From Acidobacteriota bacterium (GTDB lineage Bacteria; Acidobacteriota; Blastocatellia; Pyrinomonadales; Pyrinomonadaceae): a DNA stretch of 64,000 bases. Under the pieces are notes generated by a model. That model was given only the letters and a program-made list of their open reading frames with translations. It ran no database searches and had not been told where the DNA came from. The DNA lies in assembly GCA_019639235.1 (NCBI GenBank), contig JAHBSG010000004.1, positions 155,828 to 219,827 of the forward strand. The letters run 5' to 3'. The position numbers and the translations under genes were made by a program. Shown here piece after piece: positions 57,053 through 64,000 of the stretch; position 1 is the first letter of the stretch; every line of letters begins with the position of its first letter.

Positions 57053-57082
57053 TTGCTGAATGAACATTCATTCAGTTATAAT
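57053..57082 (+). promoter_or_regulatory. fadN promoter with FadR-type operator
   Basis: -35 TTGCTG (57053-57058) and a perfect -10 TATAAT (57077-57082), spacer 18. The spacer is almost filled by the palindrome TGAATGAACATTCATTCA (57057-57074), extended by one more matched pair (C57056/G57075). The sequence closely resembles the box recalled for the TetR-family regulator FadR of Bacillus subtilis (TGAATGA-N4-TCATTCA), which represses beta-oxidation genes until acyl-CoA binds it. No fadR gene is in the window. Confidence 0.8.
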
Positions 57083-57127
57083 CTCTGGAACTTTTGGAAG
57101 TGAATTGAAACCGAGCTTGATCAACTT

Positions 57128-59533
57128 ATGAATATCCGAAAAGCTGCTGTTTTGGGGGCGGGAACGATGGGAGCAGGCATTGCCGCCCACCTCGCCAATG
57201 CCGGAATTCCGGTACTTCTCCTCGATATTGCACCGCGTGAATTAAAGCCCGAAGAGGAGGCGAAGGGGCTTTCGCTCGAGTCGCCCCAGGTTCGCAACCG
57301 AATCGTAAAGGAGATGTTTGAAGCGGCCAAGAAGCTAAAGCCGGCTCCATTTATGCTCGCCAACAATGCAAAGCTGATCACGCTTGGTAATTTTACCGAC
57401 GACATGCAAAAGCTTAAGGATTGCGACCTTGTGATCGAGGCTGTGGTCGAGCGGCTCGATATCAAGCATCAGGTCTTCGGCGAGGTCGAAAAGCATCGAA
57501 AACCGGGTTCGTTCATTGCCACGAATACGAGCGGTATTCCGATCGCTTCGATTGCCGAGCCTTTCTCGGAGGATTTTAAGAAGCATTTCGTAGGTGTTCA
57601 TTTCTTCAACCCGCCGCGGTACATGAAGCTCGTCGAGTTGATCCCAACCGAGTGGACCGATGGCGAAATGGCCTGTAAGCTTTCGGGCTTTCTCGATCAG
57701 CGGCTTGGCAAGGGCGTTGTCCCCGCAAAGGATCGGCCGAACTTCATTGCCAACCGCATCGGTACCTTTGCGATGATGGCCACGGTTCACGAAATGGTCG
57801 CTATGGGATTCACGCCGACCGAGGTCGATCAGATGACCGGCAAGGCCATCGGCCATGCAAAGTCGGCGACCTTCCGTACAGCGGACCTTGTCGGGCTGGA
57901 TGTGCTTGTTCACGTCAATCGCAATCTTTATCCGGCCGTGCCTGAGGACGAGGATCGCGATGTGTTTCTTCTGCCTGATGTGATCGAGAAGATGCTTGAG
58001 AGGAATCTGCTTGGCGACAAGACGAAGGGCGGATTCTACAAGAAATCGAAAACCGCCGAGGGCAAGACGGAGATCCACGAACTCGACCTCGCGACCTTCG
58101 AATTTAAACCGCAGGAGAAGACGAAGTTCGCTTCGATCGAGGCCGCAAAAGGGATCGAGGATATGAACAAGCGGATCACTTCGCTTGTTTGGGGCGAAGA
58201 CCGCGTTGGCGAGTTTCTTTGGAAGACAATGTCGAGGACCTTTCGTTACGCGGCCAACCGCATTCCGGAGATCGCCGACACCATAGTCGAGGTCGATAAC
58301 GCGATCAAATGGGGTTTCGGTTGGGAGATCGGAGTTTTTGAGACCTGGGACGCGATCGGGCTCAAGCGTTCCGTTGAGCGGATGAAGGCCGAAGGGCAAG
58401 CGGTCCCGGCGAGCATTGAAATAATGTTGGCGGGCGGTGCCGAGACCTTTTACAAGAACGAGGGCGGCGACGTCTCCTATTTTGATCTCGTCGCCGGCGA
58501 ATACAAACCGATGCCTGGGCGGCCTGGTGTAACGATCCTCAGGGCCGTGAAGGAACGTACCGGAGTCATCAAGTCGAATCCGGGGGCCTCGCTTATTGAC
58601 ATTGGCGATGGCGTCGCTTGTCTCGAGTTCCATTCGAAGATGAACTCTATCGGTGGCGACACGGTTCAGATGATGAACTTTGCGATCGATGAGGTCGAAC
58701 GTAACTTTAAGGGACTGGTCGTTGGCAACCAGGGTGGGAATTTTTCGGCGGGTGCGAACCTGATGATGCTTCTGCTTGCGGCTCAGGAAGAAGAATGGGA
58801 CGACATCAACATGATGGTCCATGCCCTCCAGCAGGCCGTGATGCGGCTCAGATATTCGGCGAAACCGGTCGTTACCGCTCCCTACGGGCTCACGCTCGGA
58901 GGCGGTTGCGAGATCGCGATGCATGGAAACCGGGTTCGGGCCGCGGCTGAGACGTACATCGGGCTGGTCGAGGTCGGCGTCGGTGTGATCCCTGCCGGCG
59001 GCGGAACCAAGGAAATGACGATGCGTGCAATGGATGCCGCAGCGAAGGCTCCGGCTGCGGATCCGCTTGTGTTTTTGAAGAATACATTCGAATTGATAGG
59101 TATGGGCAAGGTCGCGACCTCGGCCCAGGAGGCCAAGGCATGGGGCTTTCTCCGCGAGGTAGATTCCATTTCGATGAATGGCGACCGACTTATTGCTGAT
59201 GCAAAGCAGGAAGTGCTCAACCTTGATGCTTCCGGCTTTGAGCCGCCCGTGCCGCGCGAGGACATCACAGTAATGGGCGAAGATGGAATCGCCGCTATGA
59301 AACTCGCTCTCCACATGATGAAACAGGGCGGTTTTATATCGGACCACGATGAGTTGATCGGTAAGAAGCTCGCGAATATCATGTGCGGTGGTACGATCAA
59401 CCACGTTGTTCAGGTCAGCGAGCAATATCTCCTGGACCTCGAACGCGAAGCGTTCATCTCGCTTTGCGGCGAGAGAAAAACGCAAGAACGCATAGCCGCG
59501 ATGCTCAAAACCGGCAAGCCGCTGAGAAACTAG
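57128..59533 (+). CDS. fadN: 3-hydroxyacyl-CoA dehydrogenase/enoyl-CoA hydratase, FadN type
   Basis: Two-domain beta-oxidation enzyme of 801 residues. The dehydrogenase half comes first (Rossmann GAGTMGAGIA at 9-18, NTSGIPIASIAEPF, HFFNPPRYMKLVELI, RPNFIANRIG). The crotonase half follows at about 500-690 (GNQGGNFSAGANL, PYGLTLGGGCEIAMHG, GVGVIPAGGGTKEM). This order (dehydrogenase before hydratase) matches the Bacillus FadN (YusL) arrangement, the reverse of E. coli FadB. A FadR-like operator overlaps its promoter. No ribosome site is obvious. fadA lies 2.5 kb downstream on the same strand. Confidence 0.93.
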   Translation: MNIRKAAVLGAGTMGAGIAAHLANAGIPVLLLDIAPRELKPEEEAKGLSLESPQVRNRIVKEMFEAAKKLKPAPFMLANNAKLITLGNFTDDMQKLKDCDLVIEAVVERLDIKHQVFGEVEKHRKPGSFIATNTSGIPIASIAEPFSEDFKKHFVGVHFFNPPRYMKLVELIPTEWTDGEMACKLSGFLDQRLGKGVVPAKDRPNFIANRIGTFAMMATVHEMVAMGFTPTEVDQMTGKAIGHAKSATFRTADLVGLDVLVHVNRNLYPAVPEDEDRDVFLLPDVIEKMLERNLLGDKTKGGFYKKSKTAEGKTEIHELDLATFEFKPQEKTKFASIEAAKGIEDMNKRITSLVWGEDRVGEFLWKTMSRTFRYAANRIPEIADTIVEVDNAIKWGFGWEIGVFETWDAIGLKRSVERMKAEGQAVPASIEIMLAGGAETFYKNEGGDVSYFDLVAGEYKPMPGRPGVTILRAVKERTGVIKSNPGASLIDIGDGVACLEFHSKMNSIGGDTVQMMNFAIDEVERNFKGLVVGNQGGNFSAGANLMMLLLAAQEEEWDDINMMVHALQQAVMRLRYSAKPVVTAPYGLTLGGGCEIAMHGNRVRAAAETYIGLVEVGVGVIPAGGGTKEMTMRAMDAAAKAPAADPLVFLKNTFELIGMGKVATSAQEAKAWGFLREVDSISMNGDRLIADAKQEVLNLDASGFEPPVPREDITVMGEDGIAAMKLALHMMKQGGFISDHDELIGKKLANIMCGGTINHVVQVSEQYLLDLEREAFISLCGERKTQERIAAMLKTGKPLRN

Positions 59534-59545
59534 GTAAGACGGCCG

Positions 59546-60097
59546 ATGAAGAACGACACCTTTTATTTTACCAACGAGCTCAGGCAGACAGTCGAGGATG
59601 CGAGGGCGTCTTTCGGTTCGCTTTCGAACGAGCAGCTCAATTGGAAGCCGGCGGCCGACAGCTGGAGCGTTGCGCAATGCCTGGATCACCTCATCCGCTC
59701 GAACGAAGAGTTGAAACCAGTGTTCGAGGCCAAGCTTGCCGGTGCGAAAAATTCGTTTTGGGAGTCGTGGTCGCCGCTCTCCGGTTTTTTCGGCGGGATG
59801 CTCAGGAACAGCCTCCGCTCGGACAAGAAGAAGTTCAAGGCTCCGAGCGACGCGATCGTTCCGCCGAGTGATATTCCACCGGGGATCGTTGACCGTTTTG
59901 CTGCTTGTCAGGAAAGGGTGATGGCCGAGATCGAAAAGACGGCGGGGCTCGATTGGGATAAGACGGTTGTGACCTCGCCGTTCATGGGCCTGATCACCTA
60001 TCGGCTCCGCGACGCGCACGACATTGTCGTCGAACATTCGAAACGGCATCTCCGGCAGGCGAAACGCGTTATGAATTCGCCATCCTTTCCGCAGTAG
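59546..60097 (+). CDS. DinB-family protein
   Basis: A 183-residue four-helix-bundle protein of the DinB/DinB_2 type, with a likely metal site of three histidines: WSVAQCLDHLIRSNEE, then AHDIVVEHSKRHLRQAKRVM at the C-terminus. Family members include thiol-dependent transferases; the substrate here is unknown. It starts 12 bases after fadN and is likely co-transcribed. Confidence 0.83.
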   Translation: MKNDTFYFTNELRQTVEDARASFGSLSNEQLNWKPAADSWSVAQCLDHLIRSNEELKPVFEAKLAGAKNSFWESWSPLSGFFGGMLRNSLRSDKKKFKAPSDAIVPPSDIPPGIVDRFAACQERVMAEIEKTAGLDWDKTVVTSPFMGLITYRLRDAHDIVVEHSKRHLRQAKRVMNSPSFPQ

Positions 60098-60109
60098 CTC
60101 TTTGAAACA

Positions 60110-60565
60110 ATGCCCGAATGCCTTACCAGCAGGATGTATCGTTGGGGATTCAACCTTTTCCCGGCATACCGCGGAACGGGGGGATGTGTCCTTTATATCG
60201 CAAGTGACTGGCGCGAGGTCAAGATCAAACTTCCGCTCAACTGGCGGACGCGAAACTACGTCGGAACGATCTTCGGCGGAAGCATTTACGGAGCGATCGA
60301 CCCGTTCTATATGCTGATGTTGATGCACATTCTCGGCCCGGGTTACACAGTTTGGGACAAGGCGGCGGCGATCAGGTTCAAACGGCCGGGAAAGACGACG
60401 CTTTTTGCGGATTTCGATCTTTCGAGCGATGAGATCGACGAAATAAAGCGGCTCGCGGATAAGTCCAAGTCGATAGACCGGATCTACCGGGTCGAACTCA
60501 AAGATGGTAATGGCGTTGTTCATGCACGAATAGAGAAGACCGCGTATATTGCAAAAAAGAAATGA
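60110..60565 (+). CDS. DUF4442 hotdog-fold protein, possible acyl-CoA thioesterase
   Basis: A 151-residue protein. The central TIFGGSIYGAIDPFYMLMLMHILG matches the hot-dog helix region of DUF4442/PaaI-like thioesterases, and the paired strands VWDKAAAIRFKRPGKTTLFADFDLS follow. Its place within a beta-oxidation gene run fits acyl-CoA hydrolysis, which is inference. It begins 12 bases after the DinB gene and overlaps tag by four bases. Confidence 0.75.
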   Translation: MPECLTSRMYRWGFNLFPAYRGTGGCVLYIASDWREVKIKLPLNWRTRNYVGTIFGGSIYGAIDPFYMLMLMHILGPGYTVWDKAAAIRFKRPGKTTLFADFDLSSDEIDEIKRLADKSKSIDRIYRVELKDGNGVVHARIEKTAYIAKKK

Positions 60566-61119
60566 AACGATGCGGTTGGGCAAAGAATGACCTTGCGATC
60601 CACTACCACGATACGGAGTGGGGCGTGCCGCTGCACGACGACCGCGGGCTCTTTGAATTCTTGATCCTTGAAGGTGCTCAAGCGGGCCTTAGCTGGGACA
60701 CGATACTTCGCAAGCGGAAATCGTACCGCGAGGCATTCGATGGTTTCGACCCTGCGAGGGTAGCCCGATTCACACCTGCCAGGTGCGAGAAGTTGCACGC
60801 GAATCAAGGCATCATTCGTAACCGCCTTAAGATCGCATCCGCGGTTAGGAACGCAAAGGCCTTCCTCGGTGTGCAGGACGATTTTGGTTCCTTCGACGCA
60901 TACATTTGGACGTTCGTTGGGGGAAAGCCGATCGACGGAAAGCGTAAGGACCTCAGCGATGTTCCCGCGAAGACGGAGATCTCAGACACTATGTCCAAGG
61001 ATCTGAAAAAGCGAGGCTTCAACTTTGTAGGCTCGACCATTATGTACGCCTTCATGCAGGCTACCGGAATGGCAAACGACCATTTGGTTACGTGTTTCCG
61101 ACACAAGGAGATAGGATGA
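60562..61119 (+). CDS. tag: DNA-3-methyladenine glycosylase I
   Basis: Removes 3-methyladenine from DNA. The family start MKRCGWAKNDLAIHYHDTEWGVP, catalytic-region LFEFLILEGAQAGLSWDTIL, and the closing zinc-site region TIMYAFMQATGMANDHLVTCF with Cys4, H17, H and C ligands are present. 185 residues. It overlaps both neighbours by four bases (ATGA), so it is translationally coupled to them although the function is unrelated to fatty acids. Confidence 0.95.
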   Translation: MKRCGWAKNDLAIHYHDTEWGVPLHDDRGLFEFLILEGAQAGLSWDTILRKRKSYREAFDGFDPARVARFTPARCEKLHANQGIIRNRLKIASAVRNAKAFLGVQDDFGSFDAYIWTFVGGKPIDGKRKDLSDVPAKTEISDTMSKDLKKRGFNFVGSTIMYAFMQATGMANDHLVTCFRHKEIG

Positions 61120-61514
61120 CGCAATGGCTCGTAACAGCATTGCTGGTCCTTGTAGGTGTTTTGAATCTAGCACCGGGAATCGTCTTTTTTGCTCCTGAAA
61201 GGAGCCTTTCGCTTTATTCGATCGACCTGATCGATCCTGATCTTGCCGTCGCGATGAGACATCGGGCGGTGATGCTGGCATTGCTCGGGGCTGCTCTGAT
61301 CTTTGCTGCCGTTCGGAAAGATGTTCTGGTGCCGGTCGTGGTTGCGGCACTGATCGGCAAATTGGCGTTCTTGTTCCTCGTTTACACGACGTCGGGGGTG
61401 AATGCCGAGCTTGGGCGTGTTGCGTTCTTTGATATCGGTGCGGTTGTGTTGCTCCTGATCGCGCTTGTGTTGCTCCTGATCGCGCTTGTGTTGCACCTAT
61501 TTGCCGGAAAATGA
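61116..61514 (+). CDS. small integral membrane protein with a 21-bp internal duplication
   Basis: A 132-residue protein with four hydrophobic segments (about 4-22, 45-65, 70-90, 105-130) and no recognised family. ATG 61116 overlaps the tag stop. The last segment contains a perfect tandem duplication of 21 bases (61446-61466 and 61467-61487), giving VLLLIAL twice and lengthening the last helix by seven residues, two helical turns. Function unknown. Confidence 0.7.
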   Translation: MTQWLVTALLVLVGVLNLAPGIVFFAPERSLSLYSIDLIDPDLAVAMRHRAVMLALLGAALIFAAVRKDVLVPVVVAALIGKLAFLFLVYTTSGVNAELGRVAFFDIGAVVLLLIALVLLLIALVLHLFAGK

Positions 61515-61515
61515 G

Positions 61516-61992
61516 ATGGAGTACCCAATTACACCGGCGGTTCGGTTCCTTAGGGAGAAAAAGATCGAGTTCGTTCCGCATCTTTACGATTACGTCGAGA
61601 AGGGCGGAGCGAAGGAGTCGGCAAGGCAGTTGGGGGTTGAGGTACACGCGGTCGTAAAGACCCTGGTGCTTGAAACGAACGAAAAGAAGCCGCTTGTTGT
61701 GCTGATGCACGGGGACAGGGAAGTTTCGACCAAGTCGCTTGCTCGGCATCTTGGCGTCAAATCCGTCGAACCGGCGACGCCTGAAAAGGCTTCGAAACTT
61801 ACCGGTTACCTGGTTGGCGGAACATCGCCATTCGGCACACGAACCAAGATGCCGGTTTACGCTGAGCGAACCATCTTCGGCCTCGAACGAATTTGGATCA
61901 ACGGTGGAAAACGAGGCTTTTTGGTTGAGATCGATCCCGATGCCTTGCGGCTTCTTCAGGCTGCCGAGGTCGAGGTTGGGATCGAAAAATAG
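61516..61992 (+). CDS. ybaK: Cys-tRNA(Pro)/aminoacyl-tRNA deacylase, YbaK/EbsC type
   Basis: Trans-editing enzyme of 158 residues that clears mischarged tRNA. Family features: TPAVRFLREKKIEFVPHLYDY, a lysine in VVKTLVLET, GDREVSTKSLARHLGVKSVEPATPEKASKLTGYLVGGTSPFG and the end INGGKRGFLVEIDP. Start ATG 61516 comes one base after the stop of the membrane protein gene; the open frame upstream lies inside that gene. Confidence 0.92.
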   Translation: MEYPITPAVRFLREKKIEFVPHLYDYVEKGGAKESARQLGVEVHAVVKTLVLETNEKKPLVVLMHGDREVSTKSLARHLGVKSVEPATPEKASKLTGYLVGGTSPFGTRTKMPVYAERTIFGLERIWINGGKRGFLVEIDPDALRLLQAAEVEVGIEK

Positions 61993-62076
61993 GAGATGCG
62001 TATAATTTCGAGGGAGTCCATCGAGAACGGAGTGACCCATTCGCGAACTTTGGTTTTCTTGTAGGGAGTAACGAGT

Positions 62077-63255
62077 ATGAAAGAAGCAGTTATCGTTTCG
62101 GCCGTGCGGACGGCTGTGGGAAAGGCGCCGAAGGGCACGTTGCGGAACACGCGTTCGGACGAAATGGGCGCCGTGGCCATCAAGGAAGCGGTCGCCCGGG
62201 CGGGCGTTGAGCCCGCATTGATCGAGGACGTCATAATGGGCTGCGCTTTTCCTGAAGCGAGTCAGGGAATGAACGTCGCCCGAACCTCGGCGATCCTTGC
62301 CGGGTTGCCGGTCGAGACCTCGGCGATGACGGTCAACCGCTACTGCTCCTCGGGACTGCAGACCATCGCCCTCGCCGCCGAACGCATTCGGACAGGCGGT
62401 GCCGAGGCGATCGTTGCCGGCGGGCTCGAATCGATGACGGCAATCCCAATGGGCGGCAACACCTTCCGGCCGAACCCGCATCTCGCGGAGACCTATCCCG
62501 ACTATTACCTCAACATGGGGCTGACGGCCGAGAATCTTGCCCGCAAGTACGAGATCACCCGCGAGCAGGCAGACGAATTCTCGATGCAGTCGCACCACAA
62601 GGCCGCCGCGGCAATCGCCGCCGGCAACTTTAAGGACGAGATCGTCCCGATGACCGTCCGCATCGATGAGCTCGACGAGAAGGGCCGCGTCCGCCGCAAA
62701 GAGGTCGTCTTTGAACAAGATGAGGGCGTCCGGCCGGAAACCTCGACCGAAGGACTCGCGAAGCTCCGTCCAGTTTTTCACGCTAAAGGCACGGTCACCG
62801 CAGGCAACGCCTCGCAGATGTCGGATGGAGCGGCCGCCGCGGTCGTAATGTCCGCCGAGAAGGCCGCCGAGCTTGGCCTTAAGCCGATCGCCCGTTTTGT
62901 CTCTTACGCGACCGCCGGCTGCCTGCCGGAGGAAATGGGCATCGGCCCGGTTTATGCGATCCCGAAGGCCCTTAAACTCGCGGGCCTTACGCTCGACCAG
63001 ATCGATCTGATCGAGCTTAACGAAGCCTTCGCCGCCCAAGGGCTTTCGGTGATGAAGGTGCTCGAGATGGACCCGGCGAAGGTCAACGTCAATGGCGGTG
63101 CCGTCGCTCTCGGCCACCCGCTGGGCTGCACCGGTGCAAAGCTGACGGCCACGATCCTTCAGGAAATGCGTCGCCGTTCGGCCCGCTACGGCATGGTCAC
63201 GATGTGCGTCGGCGGCGGCATGGGCGCCGCGGGCATCTTTGAACTGATCGATTAG
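62077..63255 (+). CDS. fadA: acetyl-CoA C-acyltransferase (3-ketoacyl-CoA thiolase)
   Basis: Last step of beta-oxidation, releasing acetyl-CoA. The nucleophile is Cys in [15 protein letters not shown] (about 90), the His lies in [20 protein letters not shown], and the second Cys is in [14 protein letters not shown]. 392 residues, matching FadA of Bacillus. It follows ybaK by 84 bases on the strand of fadN and closes the run, with a strong terminator behind it. Read-through from the fadN promoter is likely but not proven. Confidence 0.96.
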   Translation: MKEAVIVSAVRTAVGKAPKGTLRNTRSDEMGAVAIKEAVARAGVEPALIEDVIMGCAFPEASQGMNVARTSAILAGLPVETSAMTVNRYCSSGLQTIALAAERIRTGGAEAIVAGGLESMTAIPMGGNTFRPNPHLAETYPDYYLNMGLTAENLARKYEITREQADEFSMQSHHKAAAAIAAGNFKDEIVPMTVRIDELDEKGRVRRKEVVFEQDEGVRPETSTEGLAKLRPVFHAKGTVTAGNASQMSDGAAAAVVMSAEKAAELGLKPIARFVSYATAGCLPEEMGIGPVYAIPKALKLAGLTLDQIDLIELNEAFAAQGLSVMKVLEMDPAKVNVNGGAVALGHPLGCTGAKLTATILQEMRRRSARYGMVTMCVGGGMGAAGIFELID

Positions 63256-63282
63256 CCTCTTCTTAATAAGCTCATCCTCCTC

Positions 63283-63313
63283 AAGCCCCGGTTCAGCCCC
63301 GGGGCTTTTTTTC
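63283..63313 (+). terminator. intrinsic terminator after fadA
   Basis: Stem AAGCCCCG (63283-63290) and CGGGGCTT (63300-63307), loop of 9, then a T-run to 63312. Confidence 0.9.
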
Positions 63314-63374
63314 GGGAGCTTCGGCTTGCCGGACCGTGCCGGTTTGTTTCATTTTTTGGGAAGGGCATATGCTT

Positions 63375-63491
63375 CTGAAACGGTTGAAACGGATGAAAGA
63401 AATGAAACACCTGAAACACTTGAAACGGGTGAAACGCGTGAACGCTTGGAACGAATGGGACAAATGGGACGCATGGGACAAATGGGACGCG
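63375..63491 (+). repeat. 9-bp tandem repeat, element copy B
   Basis: Thirteen units of 9 bases. They drift from NTGAAACNN units at the left to TGGGACNNN units at the right. The left flank (63340-63374, with GTTTGTTTCATTTTTTGG and GGGCATATGCTT) matches the flank of copy A at 20404-20440 in reverse complement. Orientation is opposite to copy A. Confidence 0.9.
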
Positions 63492-63873
63492 CGGCCGGGC
63501 TTGGAGATTTGTGATGGGGGATTTCGGATTTGGGACCTGCATCTTCGCATTGTCGATTGTTAATTGGACCATCGTAAATTGGTTAAAAGGGAAAATTGGG
63601 GTTTAAGCGTCGATCTCCGGCTAACAGCTTACGGCTAATGGCTTAGAGCTGATTGCGACAAAAATCCGCCCTCCGCGGTCCCTGCGGCCTCTGCGTTAAG
63701 ATCTTCTTTCCCGCGAAGCCGCAAAGCTGCAAAGGCCCCGCAGAGTTTCGGCTCTAAGAATTATTGACGATTGACGATTCACCAACCTCCGCCGTCCATT
63801 CTCCTAGGCCTTCAAACCAAAGTGAACGGCGATCCGTGAGAAGCGGAAGATATGGATGAAATGGAAGGTGCGC

Positions 63874-63959
63874 GTTGCAGAGTTACAGAGTTGCAGAGTT
63901 ACAGAGTTGCTGAGTTGCAGAGTGCGGAGTTGCGGAGTTGCGGAGTTGCAGAGTTCAGA
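63874..63959 (+). repeat. 8-bp tandem repeat (GTTGCAGA type)
   Basis: About ten units alternating GTTGCAGA, GTTACAGA and GTTGCGGA, with a few slips. Of the same style as the short GCAGAGAY run at 47145-47172. Confidence 0.88.
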
Positions 63960-64000
63960 GTGCGGGCTTCAGCCCGTCGTTTTGAGTCCCGGCCTTAGCC

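Larger units (their letters stand above)
63256..64000. other. repeat-rich non-coding right end
   Basis: No gene is seen in these 745 bases. They hold the fadA terminator, a 13-unit 9-bp array with a flank, low-complexity sequence with short direct repeats (GACGATT twice at about 63764-63778), and an 8-bp array reaching almost to the window end, where GGGCTTCAGCCC forms a tiny palindrome. Frames read through the arrays are artefacts of repeat periods. Confidence 0.7.

Noticed and set aside
57335..60583. A 1082-codon minus-strand open frame over fadN and its downstream neighbours
   Set aside because: It lies antisense to several well-supported genes with strong motifs; its Arg/His-rich translation is typical of a high-GC shadow frame.
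60982..63117. A 711-codon minus-strand open frame over tag, ybaK and fadA
   Set aside because: Antisense to clearly identified genes and without any recognisable motif.

Overview
The window looks like a piece of a bacterial chromosome of about 55-60% GC (estimated by eye). Gene style suggests Acidobacteriota, probably the Blastocatellia/Pyrinomonadaceae side: many secreted S9, S8 and M14 peptidases, TonB_C-tail proteins, an hrcA-grpE-dnaK-dnaJ operon and an OPT transporter. This assignment is inference; there is no rRNA here to confirm it. I found no tRNA, rRNA, CRISPR array, transposase or phage gene. The one stable RNA is a tmRNA.

Layout. 1-5 kb: the end of a C4 zinc-ribbon gene, a secreted S9 peptidase, and a family A DNA polymerase without a 5'-nuclease domain. 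5-8 kb: an RNase E/G whose S1 domain is split by about 410 disordered residues. 8-16 kb, minus strand: two periplasmic proteins, then a stress cluster read hsp20, clpB, a second grpE and a ClpA/C-like ATPase, with a clear sigma70 promoter before hsp20. 16-22 kb, plus strand: a nucleoside scavenging run of two ABC permeases (no ATPase), purine-nucleoside phosphorylase, uridine kinase and cytidine deaminase, then an MTA/SAH-type deaminase with a signal peptide. 22-25 kb: a TonB_C protein, a STAS/HD-GYP signalling pair and YqeY. 25-31 kb: hrcA-grpE-dnaK-dnaJ. 31-39 kb: housekeeping and lipid genes (SprT-like protein, lipoprotein, DECR-like SDR, trmB, fabG, D-aminoacylase, rph, murI).

39-57 kb is rich in secreted proteins: an S8 protease and a zinc metalloprotease that share a C-terminal module, tmRNA, an M14 carboxypeptidase with a palindromic repeat read in frame inside it, a 21-bp tandem array, an OPT peptide transporter, a pilin-like lipoprotein, a PilZ protein, a Gfo/Idh oxidoreductase, an S9 peptidase interrupted by one in-frame stop, an esterase, and SnoaL-like and peptidoglycan-binding proteins. 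57-63 kb is a fatty-acid beta-oxidation run (fadN ... fadA) with a FadR-type palindrome placed inside its promoter. The last 700 bases are repeat-rich and non-coding.

The strongest unusual signals are: (1) the nested palindromic element inside the M14 peptidase, with a half copy at the gene's 5' end; (2) two copies, 43 kb apart and in opposite orientation, of a 9-bp tandem-repeat element with a shared flank; (3) the exact 21-bp array between the M14 peptidase and the OPT transporter; (4) the tmRNA with an apparent extra A at the resume codon; (5) the S9 gene with a single nonsense codon; (6) the FadR-like operator; (7) the split-S1 RNase E/G.
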